Position numbers and translations under genes: made by a program. A stretch of DNA of 11,207 nucleotides, taken from the NCBI GenBank assembly GCA_003523945.1, contig DOFS01000213.1:1-11207 (forward strand). The letters run 5' to 3'. The notes beneath the pieces were generated by a model. That model saw only the letters and a program-made list of their open reading frames with translations, had not been told where the DNA came from and searched no databases. This document shows, piece by piece, positions 5,656 to 11,207 of the stretch (position 1 is the stretch's first letter; every line of letters begins with the position of its first letter). Source of the stretch: Nitrospiraceae bacterium (GTDB taxonomy: Bacteria; Nitrospirota; Nitrospiria; Nitrospirales; UBA8639).

Positions 5656-5707
5656 ATTCCTGTTTAGGAATAATTACTATGTATCAAAGATGTGAGGAAC
5701 CGGTCAA
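5656..5707 (-). promoter_or_regulatory. perR promoter with Fur/PerR-type palindrome
   Basis: On the minus strand, TTGACC (5707-5702) is followed after 18 bases by TACATA (5683-5678), the latter preceded by TG to form an extended -10. Overlapping its end is TAGTAATTATTCCTA (5679-5665), a 7-1-7 palindrome with one mismatched pair and the AATnATT core of the PerR box. A second perfect repeat, ATTCCT/AGGAAT around GTTT (5656-5671), overlaps it and reaches the ribosome binding site. The arrangement fits repression of perR-rbr by its own product. Confidence 0.5.
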
Positions 5708-5793
5708 CCGGAGTACACCGGCTGCCCCCGGGACAAGAAACGAAGAATTTGAGGAGGACGGCTTGTAGCTGGAGTCAGTTGTGGAGACTGTTT

Positions 5794-6723
5794 TTACGGT
5801 ACTTTCTGAACCCACTGCTGCCATCCTTGGCCTTCGTGCCCAAACTGAAAATAGGCGGGATGAAAGATTTCAGCCAAAATTTCGAGGGATTCCACAAGTC
5901 GAGGCCCAGGACGGTTAAAAAACTGATTCCCATCCGTCAGGAATACCTTTTGATTTTGCACCGCTCGCAACTGTGGCCAAAAAGGATGGGATGTTATTAC
6001 CGGTAGCTCTTTTTGAATGCGAGCCAAGGAAAATCCACAAGGCATCAAGAGCAGGATGTCCGGATCCGAGGCGGCTAAGGCTTCCCAGGTTATCCAGGGT
6101 GCGTGTTTCCCCGGCTGTCCGAACACTGATTGCCCTCCGGCCAGACGAACCAATTCGGGTACCCAGTTGCCGGCAGCCATCAGGGGTTCCATCCATTCGA
6201 TGCAGGCGACAGTGGGAGAAGAAGTCCGTTGTTGGGAACGGACGGAAATATCCTGCATGCGTTGGTGAGCCTGGTTCAAAAATTCCTGCAGCGCAGCCTG
6301 CTGTCCAAGGCATTCCGCCACTCGGATCAGATCGTCCCAAACTCCTGATAGGTCCTGCGCACCCAAGGAAACCAATGTCGGTGACGACCCCACCAGATCG
6401 TGGAGAGCCCGCTGCACCTCATGAGCACTAACTGCGCACACCTCACACTGAGTCTGGGTTACGATGATATCCGGTTGTAAGTCCTGTATCCGGTCGATCA
6501 AGACCTCATATAAGGAAAGGGCTCCCTGAAGACGTTGTGAGACCTGGGTTTGAATAGCTTGGCTTGTTCCATCACTATCCACCGTGGCTTGAGTGCAAAC
6601 AGGCAGATGGGTGATGTCAGAGGGAAAATCGCATTCGTGTGACCGGCCGACAAGCTGGTCGCGGCACCCCAATGTGCAAACCATTTCTGTTCCGCTGGGA
6701 ATCAGTGACACAATGTGAGGCAT
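5794..6723 (-). CDS. BtuF-like cobalamin-binding family protein, probably cytosolic
   Basis: A 309-residue protein with the helical-backbone metal-receptor fold of vitamin B12 and siderophore binding proteins: N-lobe with IVSLIPSGTEMVCTLG (4-19) and the LVGRSHECDFP loop (24-34), central QPDIIVTQTQCEVCAVS (83-99), C-lobe with ACIEWMEPLMAAGNWVPELVRLAGG, PDILLLMPCGF and a conserved NRPGPRLVESLEILAEI end. There is no signal peptide or lipobox; the fold begins at residue 3. It therefore probably binds a corrinoid or metal ligand inside the cell, unlike periplasmic BtuF. Cys31, Cys93 and Cys96 recur in this cytosolic branch as I remember it and could bind metal. No transporter permease or ATPase gene is adjacent, and no B12 riboswitch is seen upstream. 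The ATG at 6723 is preceded by a weak AAGAGA. The family is clear, the ligand is not. Confidence 0.8.
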   Translation of the reverse strand: MPHIVSLIPSGTEMVCTLGCRDQLVGRSHECDFPSDITHLPVCTQATVDSDGTSQAIQTQVSQRLQGALSLYEVLIDRIQDLQPDIIVTQTQCEVCAVSAHEVQRALHDLVGSSPTLVSLGAQDLSGVWDDLIRVAECLGQQAALQEFLNQAHQRMQDISVRSQQRTSSPTVACIEWMEPLMAAGNWVPELVRLAGGQSVFGQPGKHAPWITWEALAASDPDILLLMPCGFSLARIQKELPVITSHPFWPQLRAVQNQKVFLTDGNQFFNRPGPRLVESLEILAEIFHPAYFQFGHEGQGWQQWVQKVP

Positions 6724-6864
6724 AACATTCTCTTAAGGGTGAACCAGGATATTAGAGAAATACTCGATCATCCTACCTGAGGCAGGCAGGGCGTCCGCAA
6801 CTTCTATTGGGGGCCGTGGTTTTTGGGGAGGGTGGGAAGTGCATGGAAGCTTCATCCTATCTAT

Positions 6865-6925
6865 GGTAAAAAGGTACTCTCAACACGATGTGGCAACGCG
6901 ACATCGAAATTGCCTTTTGTGTACC
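6865..6925 (+). promoter_or_regulatory. Potentially structured leader upstream of the RAM-domain gene
   Basis: Three nested complementary segments are visible: GGTA (6865-6868) with TACC (6922-6925), AAAAGG (6869-6874) with CCTTTT (6913-6918), and CGATGT (6886-6891) with ACATCG (6901-6906). They would form an arm with an internal loop and a small bulge, about 65 bases before the ATG of the next gene. I recognise no riboswitch class. The rest of the 6724-6990 gap holds only a tandem GATCACA repeat (6944-6957) and no clear gene or promoter. Confidence 0.3.
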
Positions 6926-6990
6926 ACAATTAAATTCGCTATTGATCACAGATCACAGAAATCTGAATCCCATTTATCAAGGAGGTGTGT

Positions 6991-7227
6991 ATGGCAGCGA
7001 AAGCGTATATTCTCATGAAAGTCAAAGCAGGAAAAGTCCAAGACGTTTTAGAGACCCTGAAAGCCCTTTCTGGCGTTGAGCAAGCTCATGCATGTTTCGG
7101 GCAGCCAGATATCTTTGGTCTCGTCAACGCCCCAGATGATCGTGCTCTGTCCAACCTCATCATGGCCAAGATTCACACAATTCCGGGGGTTGAAGAAACC
7201 GATACGCACATTGTCGTCCAGGATTAG
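6991..7227 (+). CDS. Stand-alone Lrp/AsnC ligand-binding (RAM) domain protein
   Basis: A 78-residue protein equal to the C-terminal ligand-binding domain of Lrp/AsnC regulators without the helix-turn-helix half. The pattern fits the beta-alpha-beta repeat: AYILMKVKAGK (5-15), a helix, GVEQAHACFGQPDIFGLVNAPD (28-49) with the Gly/Asp turn used for amino-acid binding in this family, a helix with LSNLIMAKIHTIPGVEETDTHIVV at the end. Such single-domain proteins form dimers and higher rings and may sense amino acids or modulate full-length Lrp proteins; the partner here is unknown. I choose ATG 6991 because AAGGAGG lies five bases upstream; a GTG at 6985 in frame overlaps that site. It stands alone and shares the terminator at 7371-7404 with the convergent gene. 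Confidence 0.88.
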   Translation: MAAKAYILMKVKAGKVQDVLETLKALSGVEQAHACFGQPDIFGLVNAPDDRALSNLIMAKIHTIPGVEETDTHIVVQD

Positions 7228-7439
7228 TTGGGTTTTCGTTTCCCAAGCTGGAAAAGGGAATTTTCGAAGAAGGACTCCACATGCGGGAGTAAGAGCTTAA
7301 AGGGTTTTGAGGATCCTGGAGTTGATGGGGGATGAACCATTGCTCCGGTGTTCCAGATTTCTGTGCTGTAACAAAAGCTGGGGTCTTTTGACCCCGGCTT
7401 TTGTCGTAATGCCAATCTGAAATAACTAGGTGCGTAAGA
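7228..7439. other. Convergent intergenic stretch
   Basis: Between the stop of the RAM-domain gene and the stop of the PuuD-like gene I see only the bidirectional terminator at 7371-7404. The 140 bases before it have no convincing gene, so the + strand transcript would have a long 3' untranslated end. Confidence 0.6.
7371..7404. terminator. Bidirectional Rho-independent terminator
   Basis: Outer arms ACAAAAGC (7371-7378) and GCTTTTGT (7397-7404) continue into GGGGTC (7380-7385) and GACCCC (7390-7395) around a TTTT loop. The one imperfect pair (7379/7396) is U-G on the + strand. The A-run / GC stem / T-run arrangement lets it stop both the + strand RAM-domain gene and the - strand PuuD-like gene that converge on it. 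Confidence 0.88.
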
Positions 7440-7919
7440 TCAGAACAAACCGGAAGCATGGCCGGAATTGGCCATGAAGAACAGCATGGGGATAGAAAGC
7501 ATGGTATTAGTACGGGACGCCAGGAGTGCCATCCGCCCTGCCTTGGCTTTTTCCTCGGGTGTGGCTTCTTTGAGCCCAAGGACCTTCTTCTGATTGGGCC
7601 AAATGATTCCCCACACGTTCAGCAACATAATGGTCCCCAGCCAGGCACCCATGCCAATCACGGCATCCGGTCCCTGCAAAAGGAAGGCACTTCCCAAACG
7701 TTGCTGATGTCCTAGCAATGCGGCTCCAAACAGCCATGTAAAGAGGGCCCCCCAGCGAAACCACCAGAGCGCGTTGGGCACGAGGTGTTTAAAGGCCTCG
7801 GCTTTGGTTTCAGGTGTCACGACTTTTAAAAACGGCACTTGGATGAAATTAAAGTAGTAAAGAATTCCAATCCAGGTAATGCCCGCGAGGTAATGCCCCC
7901 ACGCAAATAAACTTTCCAT
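7440..7919 (-). CDS. PuuD-like (DUF989) integral membrane protein
   Basis: A 159-residue inner-membrane protein with four likely helices near 7-27, 50-70, 86-107 and 131-150. It resembles the membrane part of bacterial urate hydroxylase PuuD: HYLAGITWIGILYYFNFIQ at the N-terminus (His9), LVPNALWWFRWGALFTWLFG, a NVWGIIWPNQKKVLG segment and a C-terminal MLFFMANSGH (His near 154). PuuD itself has a C-terminal cytochrome c domain, which is absent: there is no CXXCH and no Cys. No purine-catabolism genes are nearby, so urate need not be the substrate. Conserved His residues leave room for heme or quinone binding, as an inference. GAGGA lies about five bases before the ATG. A 30-residue membrane peptide is encoded just upstream on the same strand and may be its partner. 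Confidence 0.78.
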   Translation of the reverse strand: MESLFAWGHYLAGITWIGILYYFNFIQVPFLKVVTPETKAEAFKHLVPNALWWFRWGALFTWLFGAALLGHQQRLGSAFLLQGPDAVIGMGAWLGTIMLLNVWGIIWPNQKKVLGLKEATPEEKAKAGRMALLASRTNTMLSIPMLFFMANSGHASGLF

Positions 7920-7975
7920 AAAATGTCCTCGTAATGGTTAAGTTGGTTAAATAAGTCTTTGGAGGTGACGTGGTG

Positions 7976-8068
7976 TCACACCAGCATTTTGACCAGGCCA
8001 TACAGGACCACAGTCAATACGAAGCCAGCAGTGATAGTGCCAGAGATCGTGTCGAGCGGATTGCCCAT
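7976..8068 (-). CDS. 30-residue single-helix membrane peptide
   Basis: A short gene with clear translation signals: AAAGGAGGA lies a few bases before ATG 8068, and the frame ends at TGA 7976-7978. The peptide has a polar N-terminus (MGNPLDTISG), then one hydrophobic helix (TITAGFVLTVVLYGLV) with a Lys near the end and a LV tail. This is the layout of small accessory subunits of membrane complexes. It lies 56 bases upstream of the PuuD-like gene on the same strand, so the two are probably co-transcribed. The strength of the ribosome binding site and of the helix make chance unlikely. I recognise no named family and assign no function. Confidence 0.68.
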   Translation of the reverse strand: MGNPLDTISGTITAGFVLTVVLYGLVKMLV

Positions 8069-8155
8069 TGTCTTCCTCCTTTATTGTTCGTGGAAATGAG
8101 AAGCGGGTCGTGTCATGTGGCTTACGGAATGTAACCAACATGTTTCAGGTGCCCT

Positions 8156-8189
8156 AGCGTAACGTAGACGGTCTATCTTGTTCAAGATA
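8156..8189 (-). promoter_or_regulatory. Possible promoter with palindrome upstream of the small membrane peptide
   Basis: TATCTTG and CAAGATA (8174-8180 and 8183-8189) are perfect 7-base arms around TT. On the minus strand the palindrome contains TTGAAC (8185-8180), a usable -35, with TACGCT (8161-8156) 18 bases on as a weak -10. This could drive the peptide and PuuD-like genes under a regulator; the -10 is poor, so confidence is low. Confidence 0.3.
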
Positions 8190-8213
8190 TCTGACGAAAG
8201 GTGTCTGAATCTC

Positions 8214-8816
8214 TCACTGTGGGGTGGTCCGACGTGTTTTTTGGTGAGACGGATCCGGCAGACAGAATCGCCACAATTTCTTTGCCCATTCTCCCGCATA
8301 ATCGACGCCGATTCTTGGAAGGGCCCGAATCTGTTTTTGTGATACAGCCAGGTCGTGATTTTCGATCCAAAGAGTCGTGCCGAGCGTCACATCGAGTCCA
8401 TTGTGGGTACGATCAATTTCTAAAAACCGGCAAACCCGTCCAGGACCGTCGATGCGCCTAAGTAAATCCGGCGAATGATCCTCTCCCAAGACTTCCAGCC
8501 CTCGAATTAAGATCGCGGCAGGATACTCTTCTTGTTCGGTCACGATATTGAGGCAATGGTACATTCCATAAATAAGATAGACATAAGTGAATCCAGCAGG
8601 GCCAAACATGATTTCTGTACGTTTCGTTCGGCCTTTGGAGGCATGGCAGGCCTGATCCTTTGGCCCGACGTAGGCTTCCGTATCAATAATTTTGGTTCGG
8701 ATGATCCCGTTTGGAGTCTGTTTGATCAGCACCTTCCCCAACAATTCTTTTGCGACTGTCAACGTTGGCCGATCATAAAACTCTCGTAATAAGGGGTTTG
8801 GAGGCTTTGGTGTCAT
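8214..8816 (-). CDS. mpg: DNA-3-methyladenine glycosylase, AAG/MPG family
   Basis: A 200-residue base-excision repair enzyme that removes alkylated and deaminated purines such as 3-methyladenine. Recognisable elements: LLREFYDRPTLTVAKELLGKVL (9-30), the IIDTEAYVGP segment with catalytic Glu47, ACHASKGRTKRTEIMFGPAGFTYVYLIYGMYHCLNIV (56-92) with the Tyr residues that line the base pocket, AAILIRGLEVL, and GPGRVCRFLEIDRTHNG. Length is normal for bacterial members. It starts six bases after the stop of the SagB-like gene on the same strand, with no Shine-Dalgarno of its own, so it is probably translated by coupling. The C-terminal 25 residues are basic and vary in this family. No other repair gene adjoins it and no clear terminator follows. 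Confidence 0.93.
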   Translation of the reverse strand: MTPKPPNPLLREFYDRPTLTVAKELLGKVLIKQTPNGIIRTKIIDTEAYVGPKDQACHASKGRTKRTEIMFGPAGFTYVYLIYGMYHCLNIVTEQEEYPAAILIRGLEVLGEDHSPDLLRRIDGPGRVCRFLEIDRTHNGLDVTLGTTLWIENHDLAVSQKQIRALPRIGVDYAGEWAKKLWRFCLPDPSHQKTRRTTPQ

Positions 8817-8822
8817 AGGGAC

Positions 8823-10547
8823 TTAGGTAACATGAGGGCCGTAGGGCGGCAAAGTAGTCAACCGTCCATCGTCCAGCGGACCGCCAACCGTGAAATGATA
8901 AAGCGATTGCCATTTGGTTTGAGGATGAACGCCGAGCACCCGATGCACCGGATCATCAAAGAAACAGCCGATACCCGTTGACCGGATTCCAGCTGCTTCC
9001 GCTTCCAGATAGAGCACTTGGCCGATCAGTCCGGTTTCCCAAAACAATCGTTTGTAAAACCACGGGCCGAATGTTTCCAGGCTGCCGTCGAATTCTGCTA
9101 CCATCCCTAAGGCAAACGCACTGTCACCGGCGATGTCCTGTCCGCAACTGAGTTGCTTCGCCAGGTTTTGAGCGTTGCCTTCTTCTAGCAGAAAGAGCGG
9201 AAGATTGGCCGGGCATCCTTCAGGAGTCAACCAGACAAACTGTTCGTGCATCGCGCTTTTAACAAACGAGATCTGGCGTTGTTCCGGGCTTCGGTTGAGC
9301 CAATACAGACCAGGCGGGAGGCCGTCTATGCGGTGTACGAATAATATCAGGTGAATGGTGGGATCCCATGAAATGGAATCCCAGGGCATAGGGCGATCCG
9401 GTAGAGGCACATTCCCCCTTGGCATTATCCGTTGCAGCATGGTGAAGAACCGATCGGCGGAAAGGCTTGTATGCCCGTCGAATGCGACGGCGCTCCGTCG
9501 TTGATGAATGATCTGCCCGGCCAAGGGTTCGGGTTCAATTGCTTCATGTTCGTTCATGGGGGCAGTCGAGGCATAAAAGGCAATGCGTTCGGGTTCTTGA
9601 GTCGATTTCCAGGACGCATCTGTGACCGCATCGATAATGTCCCACAGGACGGGTTTATCCTTGCTCAAACGGTTCGCCGTGCCTTTCCATTCTCCGGATG
9701 ACAGCACCGTATCCTCGGGATCGGGGAATGCCAGATTGAGCGTGGGAGGGGGGTGAAGATCTCTGCGCCAGACGGCCGCCAGCAATTCCGGGTATTCCCG
9801 CTCGGCCTGTTGAAAATCCTGAGGTCGGGTCAGACCCAAAAGCCGTGCGATGGTCTCGTCCGTGGTGCCACTCAACACCAACAGATTCCAGCCTAAGGTT
9901 GCCGCAGCAATTCGCAACGTGCCGATAGCATGGCCGGTATCATGTTGGCAGTATCGAAAGGCCCGTTCTCCATATTTCCATGCTTCCCGCCAATGAATAG
10001 ACGTGAGCCCTAACAGAAATCCCTCAGAAGGCATGCTTTGGAGAATTGATTGGGCGATTGTAGGTGGAAGAGCCCAACGATGTTCGAGGGCATGTTCCTT
10101 CGGCGCATAGTGGTATAGCCCCGGGTCCATCGCAAGTTGGGGGAGGGAGCCCGTGAAGAGATAGCCCTCCGTCGGGTGGAGGTTACCGCTTGAGGGATTA
10201 CTCCGCAGTGCCCAGCTGGTCCCGTTGTAGGCTTTCCACGCCGTGAGTGATAACCCATATTCGAAGAAGCGAGAGACGGTATTGAGCGTAATGGGTTGTG
10301 AGGGAATCGAGTGCGGATGAAAGAGGGACTCATACGATGGAGAAAGCGGATCTTCCTCGAGTGTGAGATGAGGGAGTGCGGTGAGCGGAGCGCCGTCGAA
10401 TCGTCGGAAGGGATTGGGCTGATTCGCCCAATCTAAATATCCTAACGAGCGCGCGTACCGGTTGAACTCATGCTTGGTTTGCTCGTGATACTGTTTGACG
10501 TGCTCAAGGGCTGTTTTGGTTTCCTGTTGGGTCATGTCTGTCTTCAT
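8823..10547 (-). CDS. SagB-type flavin oxidoreductase with two nitroreductase domains
   Basis: A protein of about 574 residues with two tandem nitroreductase-fold domains of the SagB/ThcOx class, in which FMN enzymes oxidise azoline rings to azoles in peptide natural products. A conserved entry segment YLDWANQPNPFRRFDGAPL (about 37-55) precedes domain 1, which carries the FMN-phosphate segment RSNPSSGNLHPTEGYL (about 115-130) and FRYCQHDTGHAIGTLRIAAATLGW (about 197-220). Domain 2 (about 350-560) has RRSAVAFDG, GDSAFALGMVAEF, WFYKRLFWETGLIGQVLYLEAEAAGIRSTGIGCFFDD and a PLDDGR tail. No YcaO, precursor peptide or maturation gene lies in the window, so it is probably a stand-alone oxidoreductase of unknown substrate. 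The start is uncertain: ATG 10547 or ATG 10535, both with weak ribosome binding sites; the frame is open to 10622 but resembles nothing before 10547. The mpg gene follows six bases on. Confidence 0.85.
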   Translation of the reverse strand: MKTDMTQQETKTALEHVKQYHEQTKHEFNRYARSLGYLDWANQPNPFRRFDGAPLTALPHLTLEEDPLSPSYESLFHPHSIPSQPITLNTVSRFFEYGLSLTAWKAYNGTSWALRSNPSSGNLHPTEGYLFTGSLPQLAMDPGLYHYAPKEHALEHRWALPPTIAQSILQSMPSEGFLLGLTSIHWREAWKYGERAFRYCQHDTGHAIGTLRIAAATLGWNLLVLSGTTDETIARLLGLTRPQDFQQAEREYPELLAAVWRRDLHPPPTLNLAFPDPEDTVLSSGEWKGTANRLSKDKPVLWDIIDAVTDASWKSTQEPERIAFYASTAPMNEHEAIEPEPLAGQIIHQRRSAVAFDGHTSLSADRFFTMLQRIMPRGNVPLPDRPMPWDSISWDPTIHLILFVHRIDGLPPGLYWLNRSPEQRQISFVKSAMHEQFVWLTPEGCPANLPLFLLEEGNAQNLAKQLSCGQDIAGDSAFALGMVAEFDGSLETFGPWFYKRLFWETGLIGQVLYLEAEAAGIRSTGIGCFFDDPVHRVLGVHPQTKWQSLYHFTVGGPLDDGRLTTLPPYGPHVT

Positions 10548-10643
10548 CTGGGGAGTGTTAAAAATTGTCGCCAACGGTGTTCCTGTCCCTTGGCCGTGCC
10601 TTCCTACGCTCCGCCGGTCCAAGTGCCTGTGGCCTTGCTGTAT

Positions 10644-10672
10644 GGGAATGTTTAAACATTCCCTTATTTTTT
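10644..10672 (+). terminator. Perfect 20-base palindrome with T run and no obvious parent gene
   Basis: GGGAATGTTT and its exact reverse complement abut at 10644-10663 and are followed on the + strand by TTATTTTTT (10664-10672). This has terminator form for + strand transcription, but the flanking genes are both on the minus strand. It may end an antisense or divergent RNA, or act as an operator for the SagB-like gene. Minus-strand reading gives no T run, so it is not a normal terminator for the topoisomerase gene. Confidence 0.5.
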
Positions 10673-10838
10673 GTATGGTTCTCGGTTACGCATATGCGGG
10701 TCAAAAGGCCAAAATCCCCCCTATCCAAATGCCCCATATAGGCGAGTGTAACACCGTCAGAGGTGAGTGGAACAAGAAGGCTCCCCCTCATCTCGACGAG
10801 TACCCTGCTTTTCGGGATTTGCAAAAACCCGATGGTCC

Positions 10839-11207
10839 CTACACGTCGAGATTGTCAGCCAGCCCGGCATTGGCCATGAGAAATTCGTACCGGGCTTCCG
10901 TGCGTTTCCCCATCAAATCCTGAAAGGTCCGGTTAGTGTGCAGTTCGTCTAACAGCTCGACTTTGAGTAAACGGCGGGTAGCGGGGTGCAAGGTGGTGAC
11001 TTTGAGCTGTTGGGGAAACATTTCCCCTAGCCCTTTAAAGCGGCTAATGGTCGGTTTGGCATTGCTGCGGGCCCCGGCCACAATCCGATCTTTCTCTTCG
11101 TCGGTGCCGGCCCAGTGAATTTCTTTCCCGATTTCAATTCGGTAAAGAGGCGGTTGGGCAATATAGACATGGCCCTGCCGGATAAGATCCGGCATGTGCC
11201 GGAAGAA
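10839..11207 (-). CDS. parE: DNA topoisomerase IV subunit B, C-terminal part (partial)
   Basis: The last 122 residues of a type IIA topoisomerase B subunit, open to the right edge. The start of the visible part (FFRHMPDLIRQGHVYIAQPPLYRI) is the TOPRIM end that coordinates Mg and the strand-passage interface. ISRFKGLGEMFPQQLKVTTLHPATRRLLKV and a final LMGKRTEARYEFLMANA are hallmarks shared by ParE and GyrB. ISRFKGLGEM, with Phe, and TTLHPATRRLL lean toward ParE, while GyrB usually reads RYKGLGEM; I am surer of the family than of the paralogue. ParE with ParC unlinks daughter chromosomes. The stop is at 10839-10841. A short hairpin (TCGGG/CCCGA, 10812-10832) follows but without a T run, so no proper terminator is seen. 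Confidence 0.85.
   Translation of the reverse strand, partial: FFRHMPDLIRQGHVYIAQPPLYRIEIGKEIHWAGTDEEKDRIVAGARSNAKPTISRFKGLGEMFPQQLKVTTLHPATRRLLKVELLDELHTNRTFQDLMGKRTEARYEFLMANAGLADNLDV

Noticed and set aside
5973..6431. A 152-residue plus-strand open frame
   Set aside because: Antisense shadow of the BtuF-like gene; rich in Arg and Pro with no domain pattern.
6724..6840. Cobalamin riboswitch before the BtuF-like gene
   Set aside because: I looked for the B12-box and multi-helix layout on the minus strand and saw none.
6944..6958. Tandem GATCACA repeat as a CRISPR or satellite element
   Set aside because: Only two copies of seven bases; no array.
10548..10622. Longer SagB-like protein starting at 10622
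   Set aside because: The first 25 residues resemble nothing in the family and have no ribosome binding site.
10812..10832. Terminator after the topoisomerase gene
   Set aside because: The TCGGG/CCCGA hairpin is short and has no T run on the minus strand.
10495..10923. Plus-strand open frame across the SagB-parE gap
   Set aside because: It overlaps the 5' end of the SagB-like gene and the 3' end of the topoisomerase gene in antisense, has no ribosome binding site and no protein-like pattern.
10839..11207. gyrB instead of parE
   Set aside because: Not excluded, but RFKGLGEM and TTLHPATRRLL read more like ParE; a full-length alignment is needed to settle it.

Overview
The window reads as a stretch of chromosome from a free-living, aerobic or microaerophilic Gram-negative-type bacterium with moderate GC (about half by eye). 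The gene content resembles what I recall from Nitrospira-like genomes (phylum Nitrospirota): a cytosolic cobalamin-binding-like receptor, a two-domain SagB-type oxidoreductase, the rubrerythrin / Fe-S oxidoreductase / DUF3501 cluster, and a PuuD-like membrane protein. That assignment is an inference from recalled family distribution. There is no rRNA, IS element, CRISPR array or phage gene, and no confident tRNA.

Left part (1-1400, mostly + strand): the last codons of an unidentified gene and its terminator, a 270-base untranslated stretch with a tRNA-like fold and a possible promoter, an AhpE/BCP-type peroxiredoxin, a strong hairpin terminator, a small thioredoxin-fold protein, and possibly a 30-residue hydrophobic peptide coupled to it.

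Middle part (1395-6723, - strand): a tandem-domain 6-pyruvoyl-tetrahydropterin synthase homologue whose second half has lost catalytic residues, and an A-type Fe-S carrier (ErpA/IscA-like) with its own promoter, a leader palindrome and a terminator. Next comes an oxidative-stress unit: PerR-type repressor, rubredoxin-less rubrerythrin, GlpC/HdrD-like Fe-S protein and DUF3501 protein. PerR overlaps the rubrerythrin start, the Fe-S gene overlaps the DUF3501 gene by ATGA, and a strong terminator separates the two pairs. A 7-1-7 Fur-family-type palindrome lies at the perR promoter. The unit is followed upstream by a BtuF-like protein without a signal peptide.

Right part (6724-11207): a stand-alone Lrp/AsnC ligand-binding (RAM) domain protein on + behind a potentially structured leader, a bidirectional terminator, then - strand genes: a PuuD-like membrane protein preceded by a previously unlisted 30-residue membrane peptide with an excellent ribosome binding site, an AAG/MPG-type DNA glycosylase, a two-domain SagB-type nitroreductase, and the 3' end of a type IIA topoisomerase B subunit (probably parE).

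Peroxide defence and Fe-S maintenance recur here: peroxiredoxin, thioredoxin-like protein, Fe-S carrier, PerR and rubrerythrin lie within about 5 kb. The most system-like part is perR-rbr-FeS-DUF3501. A reasonable model, not shown by sequence alone, is that the Fe-S protein and DUF3501 protein feed electrons to a rubrerythrin that lacks its own rubredoxin domain.
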